A stretch of 56,190 nucleotides of DNA from Candidatus Avacidaminococcus intestinavium (GTDB lineage: Bacteria > Bacillota > Negativicutes > Acidaminococcales > Acidaminococcaceae). A model generated the notes under the pieces. It had not been told where the DNA came from and did not search any database. It was given only the letters and a program-made list of their open reading frames with translations. A program made the translations under genes and the position numbers. Positions 20,767-30,551 of this stretch are shown here, piece after piece. The stretch lies in assembly GCA_018714505.1 (NCBI GenBank), contig DVNI01000021.1:1-56190 (forward strand), in the 5' to 3' direction. The number at the start of each line of letters is the position of its first letter. Positions within the stretch are counted from its first letter, which is position 1.

Positions 20767-21720
20767 TCAATCTACACGATTAATAGGTTTACCACTAACA
20801 AATGCACGAATATTATCGCCAATCAAAGAAACTAGTCGTTGCCTAGTTTCAAGGCCACGCCACCCCATATGCGGAGTAATAATAACATTATCCAGCGTGT
20901 ATAACAAACTACTGTCTTCTAAAGGTTCATGCTCCTGTACATCTAATCCAGCACCAGCGATTACCTTATTTTTCAAAGCCTTGATTAGCGCTTGCTCATC
21001 AATTAATGCGCCTCGCGCCGTGTTAATTAAATAAGCCACTGGCTTCATCATCGCTAGCGTTTCGGCATTAATCATATGCTTTGTTTCTTCATTCAGCGGA
21101 CAGTTAAGGGAAATAAAATCACTTTGTGCTAGCACCTCTTCAAACGTTGTAAAAATAATGTCATTACTATTTTCCCGCGGGGTTCTAGTAAACACAAGAA
21201 TTTTCATGCCAAGGGCTTGCGCTACTTTGATTATTTCTCGTGCAATATTACCGTAACCGATAACACCTAAAGTCTTGCCATTTACCTCAACATGTTCCAC
21301 CATTAAATGCTTATGAAAATTATCATGATTACCCGCTGCCAACATTCTAATTTGCTTTTGCATAGAACTAGCTAAGTTTAGAAGTAGAAGAATTGCTGTA
21401 TGTGCGACACGTGCACTACTATAAGTAGGAATGTTGCATAAAACTATGCCCCGCTCGCGAACAGCCGCTACATCAATATTATTAAACCCTGTTCCTGCTT
21501 CACAAATCATTTTTACACTTGCCGGGAAACTTCTAATCACCGCTCCCGATAGCTTCATTTCTTTGGTCACGACAATCGTAAAACCAGCGATACGCTCCAA
21601 AATCTTCTCTTCAGGCGTTTCATCATAGATTACAACCTCAGATGCTATTTGTGAGTAATCAATCTTCCCATCATAATTTACTAGACCCGCATTTAATACT
21701 ACCGTTTTATCATTCATCAC
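20767..21720 (-). CDS. D-2-hydroxyacid dehydrogenase
   Basis: LGVIGYGNIAREI Rossmann motif, NTARGALIDEQAL, DVQEHEPL. Confidence 0.88.
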   Translation of the reverse strand: MMNDKTVVLNAGLVNYDGKIDYSQIASEVVIYDETPEEKILERIAGFTIVVTKEMKLSGAVIRSFPASVKMICEAGTGFNNIDVAAVRERGIVLCNIPTYSSARVAHTAILLLLNLASSMQKQIRMLAAGNHDNFHKHLMVEHVEVNGKTLGVIGYGNIAREIIKVAQALGMKILVFTRTPRENSNDIIFTTFEEVLAQSDFISLNCPLNEETKHMINAETLAMMKPVAYLINTARGALIDEQALIKALKNKVIAGAGLDVQEHEPLEDSSLLYTLDNVIITPHMGWRGLETRQRLVSLIGDNIRAFVSGKPINRVD

Positions 21721-21814
21721 TGAACTCCTTTTTTGTCGCTCTTAGTAAACTAATCATACCATCATAACTACCGTTTGCCAAAATTACATAAAAATGACTA
21801 TTTATTAAATCGTA

Positions 21815-22642
21815 CTATTGCAACTTCTTTCCTTCAACATCCTTTTCTATCTGTTTAATGCTTTTATCAGGCGTAGGTAAATTTTCCGGCATAGCTCCAC
21901 CCAAATCCTTAATTGTTTTACGCACCTTTGCACCTACTTCATAGTGAGTCATATTAGCCTTTTCTTTACTTTGCACTTTATCTCTACGTAGCTTCTCTTC
22001 TGTCTGAGTAGCACGAAATAAATTAGCTGCTAGCTCTGTGCTTCCCATATGATCTAATATCTTCTGACTCTTTTTTAAACCCTTGTGCTTGTGTATCTCT
22101 TTCATTCCCAGACCACCATAAAGTCCTTTATAACCATAGTTCTGAAAAACTGCATATTCAACAGGTTTTTCTACTCCTGCTTTTTTAGCTGCTTCTGCTA
22201 AAGCTTTATTATGATGTGCTATCTCATTTCTGATAGCCAATCTTTTCTCCGCTTCAGTAAGATTATCGTAGTTTTCTATAACTTCCTGTTGTCTAGTTTT
22301 AACCGCAAAATAAGTTTGCCCCAGTGCAATTACTTCTTTTCGCGAATCACCATTCATCACAATTAAATAGCAAGCATAACGCGATAACATAATATCGTCT
22401 ATACTTTTTTCAGCAACCCCAGCACTTACCATTTTGTTGACATCAACAAAATGGACTATAACTGAATTCCCGCTTTGTTTGCAAGCTATCTTTGCTTTCT
22501 CAACTACACCTTCAAAATTTCGCCATTCAACATACTCCTAGACCTTCTGTAACTCTCTAGCATACCAAAACTCGATACCATCTTCATCCATATGCTTGAT
22601 ACTCTCAAAAGTATCCATATTCCGTTTCTCTAACGTATCCAT
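21815..22642 (-). pseudogene. dinD: DinD-like DNA-damage-inducible protein, interrupted by an in-frame TAG at codon 35 (22538-22540)
   Basis: IMLSRYACYLIVMNGD..ALGQTYFAVKTRQQE..QNYGYKGLYGGLGMKEIH..KKSQKILDHMGSTELAANLFRATQTEEKLRRD matches DinD; manual translation upstream gives MDTLEKRNMDTFESIKHMDEDGIEFWYARELQKV*EYVEWRNFEGVVEKAK. Confidence 0.85.
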
Positions 22643-22734
22643 TTTTAAAACCCTCTTTTACTAAAACTTTTCTTTAACTTATTATATACCTGTTGTTACT
22701 ATTTTTCATACGCTTTAGCATCGCAATTAAATTA

Positions 22735-22788
22735 AAACTGGTTGTGTCTATTCATTTCTCAAGAAACAGACACAACCAGTTTTTTATT
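22735..22788. terminator. Intrinsic terminator between xre and dinD
   Basis: AAAACTGGTTGTGTCT..AGACACAACCAGTTTTTT. Confidence 0.75.
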
Positions 22789-23131
22789 CTTCAAAATACT
22801 CAGCAAAAGATTTTTTAATTTGCACTTTAGCCCACGCTCTGATATCGGGATCCTCATGATTCAAAAGTTCACGTAACTTATCTAAAAGCAACGTAGTTTC
22901 ATCTTTTTCAGAAGCAAATAATCGGCCACCTATTAATAACCAATCAAATGATACGTTACAGTTATTTACAACTGCAAAGAGATACTTAAGACTAGGTTTA
23001 TTGCCAGCTTCTGTACTTTTTATGTAAGACACAGATACTCCCATTAACTCTGAAAGTTGTTGTTGAGTACGTCCCTTAGCACGTCTAAGCAGTTTTAATC
23101 TTTAACCTATACTCTTATAATCAATATCCAT
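22784..23131 (-). pseudogene. XRE/HTH regulator interrupted by in-frame TAA at codon 10 (23102-23104)
   Basis: Manual translation MDIDYKSIG*RLKLLRRAKGRTQQQLSELMGVSVSYIKSTEAGNKPSLKYL..; HTH_XRE pattern. Confidence 0.8.
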
Positions 23132-23206
23132 CATTATTCACTCCAACACACACTGCCTAAAGTATCATTCATTATTAGTATCGCACATTAATTGAGTAAC
23201 AAAAAC

Positions 23207-23256
23207 AATCCTCCTTGCTCTGAATTTTTGAGCAAGGAGGATTGTTTTTGTTCTCT
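23207..23256. terminator. Intrinsic terminator
   Basis: AAAAACAATCCTCCTTGCTC..GAGCAAGGAGGATTGTTTTTG. Confidence 0.8.
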
Positions 23257-23287
23257 ACATCATTACAATAAATTTTCTCGTTTTAAT

Positions 23288-23986
23288 TTACCGTTTTTTA
23301 CCAAAAATTCTTAAAAGTTTTAAGAATAGATTAATAAAATCAAGGTACAAAGTTAATGCGCCCATAACTGCAAATTTTGAAATAGTTTCTTCATTATCAT
23401 TAATTTTATGCGCAATTTCCTTTAATTTTTGCATGTCATAAGCCGTAAGCCCAACAAATATAACAATACCAGCGTAGGTAATCACCCACATCATAGCTTC
23501 ATTTTGCAAAAATAAATTTACAAGCGAAGCAATAATGAGACCTATTAAAAGCATGAAAAGAATATTACCTATTTTACTCAAATCTCGTTTAGTAACATAA
23601 CCAAAAAGCGCTGTCGCACCAAAGGTTCCCGCTGTTATCACAAATGTACTAGCAATTGATTCCTGCGTATAAGCTAAGAAAATTGCCGAAAGCGTCACAC
23701 CATTAACCGCCGCATACAAAAAGAATAGAAAGCTCGCCATAGTCGTACTCAAAGACTCTATCTTACTACTTATGATAACGACCAAGGCTAACGGAGCCAA
23801 TAAAAATCCATAAAAAGTTATTTTATTGCTAAAAACTAAGTTCAATATAGCATCCGAGCTAGCTACATAATAGGCCACAATCCCCGTTGCCATAAGTCCA
23901 AAAAACATCCAACCATAAACCTGAGCAAAAAAACTTTGTACAATATTTGCTCGTTTCGCAACCTCTGTATAAGATTGATTTTCCAT
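23288..23986 (-). CDS. Bax inhibitor-1/YccA family membrane protein
   Basis: 7-TM BI-1 pattern; ITYAGIVIFVGLTAYDMQKLKEIA, GALTLYLDFINLFLKLLRIFG. Confidence 0.9.
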   Translation of the reverse strand: MENQSYTEVAKRANIVQSFFAQVYGWMFFGLMATGIVAYYVASSDAILNLVFSNKITFYGFLLAPLALVVIISSKIESLSTTMASFLFFLYAAVNGVTLSAIFLAYTQESIASTFVITAGTFGATALFGYVTKRDLSKIGNILFMLLIGLIIASLVNLFLQNEAMMWVITYAGIVIFVGLTAYDMQKLKEIAHKINDNEETISKFAVMGALTLYLDFINLFLKLLRIFGKKR

Positions 23987-24098
23987 ATATAATCACCTTC
24001 CTTAACAACATTTTCAAAGTAGTTACATACTACTCCAATACACTATTGTTGTCAATTTCAAGAAAATAGGAAAATTAACAAAAAAACACACGCATATT

Positions 24099-25028
24099 TT
24101 AGAATAGCTTTCCTTGTTCATTTTTTAATGGCTTTATTGTTATATCATGAAACCCAATTAATGACGGTGAATTAATATCGTGCTCTTTATAATTTGTTCT
24201 TCCTGCTTTTAATGTTCCAGCGTAACAATAGGTGCAACCATGCAGGCAGGTATCGTATGCGCCTATGTCTTTACTTTGAATGCAACCGCACTCCGGTCTT
24301 TGCCCTTTGTCTTTGTTCTGTTTAACGCTAATGCCGAAAACCTTCTTAAGATAAACATCATCAATACATTTACCCGGTTTAATACCATATGGTGTTAAAT
24401 CTAACCGCTCTGCGCAGCTAAATATTTCAATGTTATTCTCTTGCGCTATTTTTGCTAACGTTTGCATCAGCAAACCTATTTCTTCTAAGCTCGGTTTTTC
24501 TAATACAATACCTTGCGTGGCGAGCGCTCTAAAGTTTTGCTCTGCTTTTCTATAATTATCGACAATGCTAATGATCACTCGTTTCGTCTTGCCGCGTAAT
24601 GCTTGTGCCAAATAAGTAAATTGCTTAATATGCCACTCACAATCAGTAATATTAGTCTGGCAAATTGGATCATAACGCCAGATTACCCTATCTGCTCCTA
24701 TTTGCTCAGACAAAATCTGAAAAGTTGTAATCGCTTCATTTAAATCTGGTGTATTACTCTCCAAAATTTTGGGGTAACCAGTTATTGTATATTGAAAATA
24801 ATAAGGAATCTTTTTAGTATTGAGCGTGGTTAAATAAGGCAGTAATGGTTTGGCGTTTCTAGTCCAAAAGACGATTGCATCAACATCTTCGGGCTTTAGT
24901 GATACATAAGAAATTTGTTTGTGGTTAAAGGGATTCACAACCGTACAATATTCCGCTTCCAGTCGCCGCATAAACCAAGCAGAGTAAAAAGCCGGTATGT
25001 CTGTTCTCCTGCTTGCACTGATAATCAT
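24099..25028 (-). CDS. DUF1848 family protein
   Basis: MIISASRRTDIPAFYSAWF, FWTRNAKPLLPYL, ECGCIQSKDIGAYDTCLHGCTYCYA. Confidence 0.85.
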   Translation of the reverse strand: MIISASRRTDIPAFYSAWFMRRLEAEYCTVVNPFNHKQISYVSLKPEDVDAIVFWTRNAKPLLPYLTTLNTKKIPYYFQYTITGYPKILESNTPDLNEAITTFQILSEQIGADRVIWRYDPICQTNITDCEWHIKQFTYLAQALRGKTKRVIISIVDNYRKAEQNFRALATQGIVLEKPSLEEIGLLMQTLAKIAQENNIEIFSCAERLDLTPYGIKPGKCIDDVYLKKVFGISVKQNKDKGQRPECGCIQSKDIGAYDTCLHGCTYCYAGTLKAGRTNYKEHDINSPSLIGFHDITIKPLKNEQGKLF

Positions 25029-25067
25029 ACTTACATCCTCATTGTTATCTTCAATATATTATGGTTT

Positions 25068-25721
25068 TTAGATTCCAGCGTCCTCTAATACTTTTTCCAC
25101 AAAAATATGTATTGATAAATCTGGATTGCTCTCAAAATAGTCATAACCATATTTAGATTGTTTAGTACAATTTGTTAAATTATGTGTTCGTATTGATTTT
25201 GCTCTAACAATTGCTGCTTTCACGTCTGCCAAACTCAAACATCTTAATATTCTCTTAAAATTAGCTTCATGTTTATATTCATTCATATTTTGAAATCTTT
25301 CATTATATGCAGAATTAATTTTTTCTATATATCTATTTCGATCAGTAAAAAAACACTTACACTCAATTTTATGTAAAATAATCCATAAATCAAAAGTGTA
25401 ATTACTATAGCCCAAATCATATTTAACAATTTTGCCCTGTTTTTGGCTTTCTTTTAAAGCTTTTAAAGTATTTAAAAATTGAACGGTATGATTCGGCTCA
25501 TTACTTTCCTTATCACAAATATGTACTGCTTCTAATTTACCAATGCCAATAAGCCCTTTAACATATTTAATAGGATTCTTCTCTATTTTTAAACTTTTAA
25601 AGCTGACTGTAGCTGTTGCTGAAACAGTCTTATTAATTTCACTTTGCAACCATTCAAAATACCATTTTTCCGTTTCACCTTCAACTGACAAATTATATTT
25701 ATTATTTAGTTTTCTGTACAT
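25068..25721 (-). CDS. RloB-like protein (AbiLii-like)
   Basis: MYRKLNNKYNLSVEGETEKWYFEWL; start codon overlaps rloA stop by 20 nt. Confidence 0.72.
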   Translation of the reverse strand: MYRKLNNKYNLSVEGETEKWYFEWLQSEINKTVSATATVSFKSLKIEKNPIKYVKGLIGIGKLEAVHICDKESNEPNHTVQFLNTLKALKESQKQGKIVKYDLGYSNYTFDLWIILHKIECKCFFTDRNRYIEKINSAYNERFQNMNEYKHEANFKRILRCLSLADVKAAIVRAKSIRTHNLTNCTKQSKYGYDYFESNPDLSIHIFVEKVLEDAGI

Positions 25722-27066
25722 TATTAACATGCGACCCTTCATTATATTTATCAATCATTTTTTTAAACAAGTCCGAAAAGTCTACATCCCTAATTGCACC
25801 ATACCTACTAACGAAATAATTTTTCATATAATCTCCGGTCTTACGCACACCACTTCTACCGCAAGTACCAAAATCAGACAAAGCATAGATAATGCTTTGA
25901 TAAGTTGCTTCATCACGTTCCACAAATTTGATTTCATCGCGTCTAAATAAATTCCTATCTAAAAATATAGGATTATGTGTATTAAAAATTAACTGTGCCT
26001 TATTTTTATTAATTTCATCATTATGAAAGATATTAATAAGACTCATAATAGCCATTGGATGAATAGATGCATCCATTTCATCAATAACTAGCGTTCCACC
26101 TTTCGTTAGCACTCCTAACATAAGCGGAAATAGTTCAATAAACCTCATGGTTCCATATGATTCATAAGTTTCTGCAGGAATAAGAATTTTCTTTTCTTCC
26201 TTTTCAATAATAGATCCTAATTCTAAATACTCTTGCCCTTTATCAATTGGTTCAGCATAAATTATAGTATTCGCATTAGCACCGAAGTTCTTAGCCGCCA
26301 AATTTATTAAGTGATTTATGCCTTGTGTGTTTTTTACCAACTCAGCTTTTGGCGCAGTACATACACGATCTCCTCTAACAACCACTGTTAGTTTTGTTTT
26401 AAACCAATTGGTTATTACTTCAAATAATCTAACACTATAAAACGACTTAAAATTATTACTTAAATATAATTCAGTAGCTTTAATATTTCTCTTTGCGGCA
26501 TTATTTAAATCCTCAGATTTAAGAATAAAATCATTATCTAACAAGCTTTTAATAGCATCTAGATTGCTTATTACAACCTCATCATTTGTTCTTACAAAAA
26601 TATTTAATTCATTGATAGACAACTGCTCTCTTATTATTTTCCTATTATATTCTCTATCCAGAAACCGGCCAAAGTCGGCTATCAATTGGTAATCAAAAAC
26701 AATCCCCTCTTCAATAAATTTAATTGAAAATACAACCGGTTCTTTTTCTGCTAATCCACTATTAGGCACCAGTTCCAGCTTATTAACCGCCACATTTGGT
26801 GTATTTAAATTCTTATTATTTATATTACCACTCAAAATTATTTGCTGTAAAACCTCTATTGCTCCAATTATACTCGTTTTACCGGAAGCATTAGCTCCGT
26901 AAATAACGGAAGAACATAGCCCCTTATATAATTTTCTACTAACATTGCTACTTAAAATACTATAAGAAAGGTCTTTTTGTTTAGGCGCTGGTTCCATAGA
27001 AAAAACATTTTCATCTTTAAACGATTTATAATTTTTTATAGCAAACCTTAACAACATGTAAATCAC
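25702..27066 (-). CDS. RloA-like AAA ATPase (AbiLi-like, AAA_21 type)
   Basis: FAIKNYKSFKDENVFSM, YGANASGKTSIIGAIEVLQ Walker A, LVIDEMDASIHPMAIMSLI, FNTHNPIFLD. Confidence 0.8.
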   Translation of the reverse strand: MIYMLLRFAIKNYKSFKDENVFSMEPAPKQKDLSYSILSSNVSRKLYKGLCSSVIYGANASGKTSIIGAIEVLQQIILSGNINNKNLNTPNVAVNKLELVPNSGLAEKEPVVFSIKFIEEGIVFDYQLIADFGRFLDREYNRKIIREQLSINELNIFVRTNDEVVISNLDAIKSLLDNDFILKSEDLNNAAKRNIKATELYLSNNFKSFYSVRLFEVITNWFKTKLTVVVRGDRVCTAPKAELVKNTQGINHLINLAAKNFGANANTIIYAEPIDKGQEYLELGSIIEKEEKKILIPAETYESYGTMRFIELFPLMLGVLTKGGTLVIDEMDASIHPMAIMSLINIFHNDEINKNKAQLIFNTHNPIFLDRNLFRRDEIKFVERDEATYQSIIYALSDFGTCGRSGVRKTGDYMKNYFVSRYGAIRDVDFSDLFKKMIDKYNEGSHVNNVQKTK

Positions 27067-27080
27067 CCCTTAGGTATAGT

Positions 27081-27135
27081 ATAACACCCTTTCAGCATTT
27101 TGCCAATATTTGGCAAAATGCTGAAAGGGTGTTAT
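27081..27135 (-). promoter_or_regulatory. Perfect 26-bp-arm palindrome overlapping the presumed rloAB promoter
   Basis: ATAACACCCTTTCAGCATTTTGCCAA-TAT-TTGGCAAAATGCTGAAAGGGTGTTAT; minus strand reads TTGGCA-17-TATACT. Confidence 0.65.
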
Positions 27136-27152
27136 TTTTAAAATATTTAATT

Positions 27153-27662
27153 CTATTTTCTTGCTAAAGTATTTAGCCATCTTTCTGATTTTTCGGGGCG
27201 TACATCTTTGGCAATCCATTGTTCAATTATTTCCAAATGATGTCCGCTCTTTTGTAATATTTTTGCAAATCGCTCTTCATCAAGGTCTGTATAATACCTA
27301 CCGCCGCGCTCTCCTTCAAAATCACCATATTTAAAAGATAGATAAAAAATTGCACCAGTCTTTGCGAAATCAATTATTTTGGCAACGATATCCGGTAGTT
27401 CTTTAAATGTTAAGTGTAGCAACGAAGCACTAGCCCAAACAGCATCAAAAGAAGAACTTGGTAACACTAAATTTTTAAAATCTGCTACGATTACTTTTTG
27501 ACCTATCAATTCACTGGCAAAGTCGGCCAGTTCTACTGAACCATCAACGGCGGTCACCGCATAACCTCTCTCTAAAAAATATAAACTATCCCGCCCACTG
27601 CCACAACCTAAGTCTAAAATATTCGCGTTTTTGGGCAACAATGATTTGAATGCTCTCAACAT
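27153..27662 (-). CDS. Class I SAM-dependent methyltransferase
   Basis: ANILDLGCGSGRDSLYFLERGYAVTAVDGS. Confidence 0.88.
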   Translation of the reverse strand: MLRAFKSLLPKNANILDLGCGSGRDSLYFLERGYAVTAVDGSVELADFASELIGQKVIVADFKNLVLPSSSFDAVWASASLLHLTFKELPDIVAKIIDFAKTGAIFYLSFKYGDFEGERGGRYYTDLDEERFAKILQKSGHHLEIIEQWIAKDVRPEKSERWLNTLARK

Positions 27663-27805
27663 CTTTGTAAGTTGCTTTCTTATTTATTGTGGATGGCAGA
27701 GTTTTAAAAGTTAAATAAATACTAACTGCATTTCTTATTTAAGTAAATGGGGTATAATTATGATAACAAGCAAAACACTAGGCTTCTAGATGAGGGGGCA
27801 AGCGC

Positions 27806-29122
27806 ATGAAACAGAATTCTCTTTTTAGAAATGATGAAGCACAACCATTAGCGGCGAAACTCCGTCCACAATCGCTGGAGGAATTTGTCGGTCAAACACA
27901 CCTTTTGGGGCAAGGAAAAGTCTTGCGCAATTTGATTGAAAGTGACCGTATTGCTTCCATGATTTTCTGGGGTCCACCTGGTGTTGGCAAAACAACTTTA
28001 GCGCAGATTATCGCGCAACATACCAAAGCTGTTTTTATTGATTTCTCAGCTGTTACCAGTGGCATTAAAGAAATTCGTACTGTCATGCAAAAGGCTGAGG
28101 ATAATCGTAACTATGGTGAGAAAACCATTTTATTTGTCGATGAAATTCATCGCTTCAATAAAGCGCAACAAGATGCTTTCCTACCATTCGTAGAAAAAGG
28201 TAGCATCATTCTAATTGGTGCTACAACCGAAAATCCTTCTTTTGAGATTAACGGTGCATTACTTTCCCGCTGTAAAGTTTTTGTTTTGCATTCGCTAAAG
28301 ACAGACGACCTAAAAACATTACTTACTCGTGCCTTAAAAGATCCTCGTGGTTTTGGCAAGCAAAGAGTTATAATGTCACCCGATATGCTAGACGTTATTG
28401 CTAACTTTGCCAACGGTGATGCTCGAACTGCTCTTTCAACACTAGAAATGGTCATTCTTAATGGAAATACCGAGAATGGCACCGTTACTATTACGCCAGA
28501 AACATTGGAACAATGCATCTCCAAGAAATCTTTACTATACGACAAAAACGGTGAAGAACATTATAATATTATCTCTGCCTTACACAAATCCATGCGAAAT
28601 TCTGATCCTGATGCCGCTGTCTATTGGCTAGCAAGAATGCTGGAAGCTGGTGAAGATCCGCTTTATGTAGCAAGGCGCATAGTACGTTTTGCCAGTGAAG
28701 ATGTTGGTCTGCCCGATCCTAATGCGCTTACAATAGCCATTGCTGCTTATCAGGCTTGTCACTTTATTGGTATGCCAGAGTGCAGCGTCCACCTTACGCA
28801 AGCAGTAGTCTATCTCTCGATTGCGCCAAAGTCCAATGCTCTTTATCTCGCTTACGAAAGTGCTAAGCGGGATGCACTAACGCAGCTTTCTGATCCTGTT
28901 CCACTCGTCATTCGCAATGCGCCCACTAGCTTAATGAAAGATCTTGACTACGGCAAGGGCTATCAATATGCTCACAACAGCGAAGACAAGCTTACGACTA
29001 TGCAATGTCTACCGGACGCTCTAATGGGCAAAGAATATTACAAACCAACGGAGCAAGGGCTAGAAGCTAAATATAAAGCTCGTCTAGAGCAGATTAAAGA
29101 CTGGAAGAAAAAGCATAAATGA
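27806..29122 (+). CDS. rarA: Replication-associated recombination protein A (RarA/MgsA)
   Basis: LAAKLRPQSLEEFVGQTHLLG, WGPPGVGKTTLA, FVDEIHRFNKAQQDAFLP. Confidence 0.92.
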   Translation: MKQNSLFRNDEAQPLAAKLRPQSLEEFVGQTHLLGQGKVLRNLIESDRIASMIFWGPPGVGKTTLAQIIAQHTKAVFIDFSAVTSGIKEIRTVMQKAEDNRNYGEKTILFVDEIHRFNKAQQDAFLPFVEKGSIILIGATTENPSFEINGALLSRCKVFVLHSLKTDDLKTLLTRALKDPRGFGKQRVIMSPDMLDVIANFANGDARTALSTLEMVILNGNTENGTVTITPETLEQCISKKSLLYDKNGEEHYNIISALHKSMRNSDPDAAVYWLARMLEAGEDPLYVARRIVRFASEDVGLPDPNALTIAIAAYQACHFIGMPECSVHLTQAVVYLSIAPKSNALYLAYESAKRDALTQLSDPVPLVIRNAPTSLMKDLDYGKGYQYAHNSEDKLTTMQCLPDALMGKEYYKPTEQGLEAKYKARLEQIKDWKKKHK

Positions 29123-29191
29123 TACTACGTAAAGGAGTTTTCTCTTTCTTGTGGAATTAGATATTTTATAATTGCTGTCTACGGACATCTT

Positions 29192-30529
29192 TTGGAAAGG
29201 ATTGGTGTATTAATGAAGGATATGACGAATTTACCTCATCTTTGGCGAACTTGCCTAGCCGCAATCAAAAAAGAAGTAGTACCAGCCTTAGGTTGTACTG
29301 AACCTATCTCTTTAGCTTTCGCTGCCGCAGTTGCTGCTTCCTATCTTCAAAAACCCATTGAGAAAATAGAGGCTAAAGTGTCAGCCAATTTAATGAAAAA
29401 TGGTATGGGCGTGACTGTACCTGGCACTGAAACCACAGGGCTGATTATTGCCGCTGCTGTAGGTGCTTTAGGTGGTAACCCTGATGCAAAACTCGAAGTA
29501 CTAAAAAATATTACGTCTGAGCAAGTCGCCGCTGCGAAACAAATGTTAGCCGACAACAAAGTAACCATTAGCGTCGCTGACGTAACCAAACCGCTCTATG
29601 CTGAGGCAACGCTTTTTAATGGCGCGGATTATGTCAAAGTCGCTATCGCCGATGACCATACAAATGTTATCTTAATTGAGCAAAATCATAAAGTGCTTTT
29701 TGCTGCTACAATCAATACTAATTTACATGCTACTAAAACAGAATATTCGTTAGCAGGTATCACCGCTGCAGATATCTACGATTTTGCTATGTCTGCGCCG
29801 CTCTCCTTGATTGATTTTATTGAGGAAGCCGCCACGATGAATGAAAACTTATCGGCGCTTGGTATGAGTGGAAAATATGGTATGAAAATCGGCGCTACGA
29901 TCAACAGCAATATTAAAGTTGGCATGATGGAGAACGGTCTTTTAACCCAAATTTTGATGCGCACTGCGGCTGCTTCCGATGCCCGCATGGGTGGAGCAAC
30001 ACTACCTGCCATGACAAACTCTGGTTCTGGTAATCAAGGTATTGCCGCAACGATGCCCGTTGTCGTTGTTGCGCAGCATCTCAAGGTTTCACGCGAACGC
30101 TTAGTGCGAGCCCTAGTGTTATCCCATATGATGGCAATCTATATTCATGACCGCCTACCAAAACTTTCTGCCTTTTGCGCAGTGACATCTGCCTCGATGG
30201 GAGCTGCCGCCGGTATGAGCTATCTTTTGAAACCCGATTTTTCTACTGTCAGTATGGCCATTTCTAATATGATTGGAGACGTTTCCGGCATGATCTGTGA
30301 TGGTGCTTCCAATAGTTGTGCCATGAAAGTGTCTACCTCTGCCGGCTCTGCTTTTAAGGCCGTGCTCATGGCACTAGAAGGAATTCGCGTCAGTGGTACT
30401 GAAGGAATCGTTGCTGAAGAACTTGACTCTTCTATTAATAATTTAGGTAAACTGGCCTGTCAAGGCATGGCACAAACAGATGCTCAAATCTTGCAAATTA
30501 TGCTCGATAAAATGCCTTCTTATACTTAA
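29192..30529 (+). CDS. L-cysteine desulfidase family protein (CyuA/YhaM, UPF0597)
   Basis: EVVPALGCTEPISLAFAAAVA; GMICDGASNSCAMKVSTSA. Confidence 0.85.
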   Translation: MERIGVLMKDMTNLPHLWRTCLAAIKKEVVPALGCTEPISLAFAAAVAASYLQKPIEKIEAKVSANLMKNGMGVTVPGTETTGLIIAAAVGALGGNPDAKLEVLKNITSEQVAAAKQMLADNKVTISVADVTKPLYAEATLFNGADYVKVAIADDHTNVILIEQNHKVLFAATINTNLHATKTEYSLAGITAADIYDFAMSAPLSLIDFIEEAATMNENLSALGMSGKYGMKIGATINSNIKVGMMENGLLTQILMRTAAASDARMGGATLPAMTNSGSGNQGIAATMPVVVVAQHLKVSRERLVRALVLSHMMAIYIHDRLPKLSAFCAVTSASMGAAAGMSYLLKPDFSTVSMAISNMIGDVSGMICDGASNSCAMKVSTSAGSAFKAVLMALEGIRVSGTEGIVAEELDSSINNLGKLACQGMAQTDAQILQIMLDKMPSYT

Positions 30530-30551
30530 AAAACACTATAATATATTTTGC

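Noticed and set aside
22530-23110. Stop-codon recoding (TAG and TAA read as sense) in dinD and xre
   Set aside because: Many other genes here terminate normally with TAG/TAA, and two different stops in one decaying module fit pseudogenisation or sequence error better.
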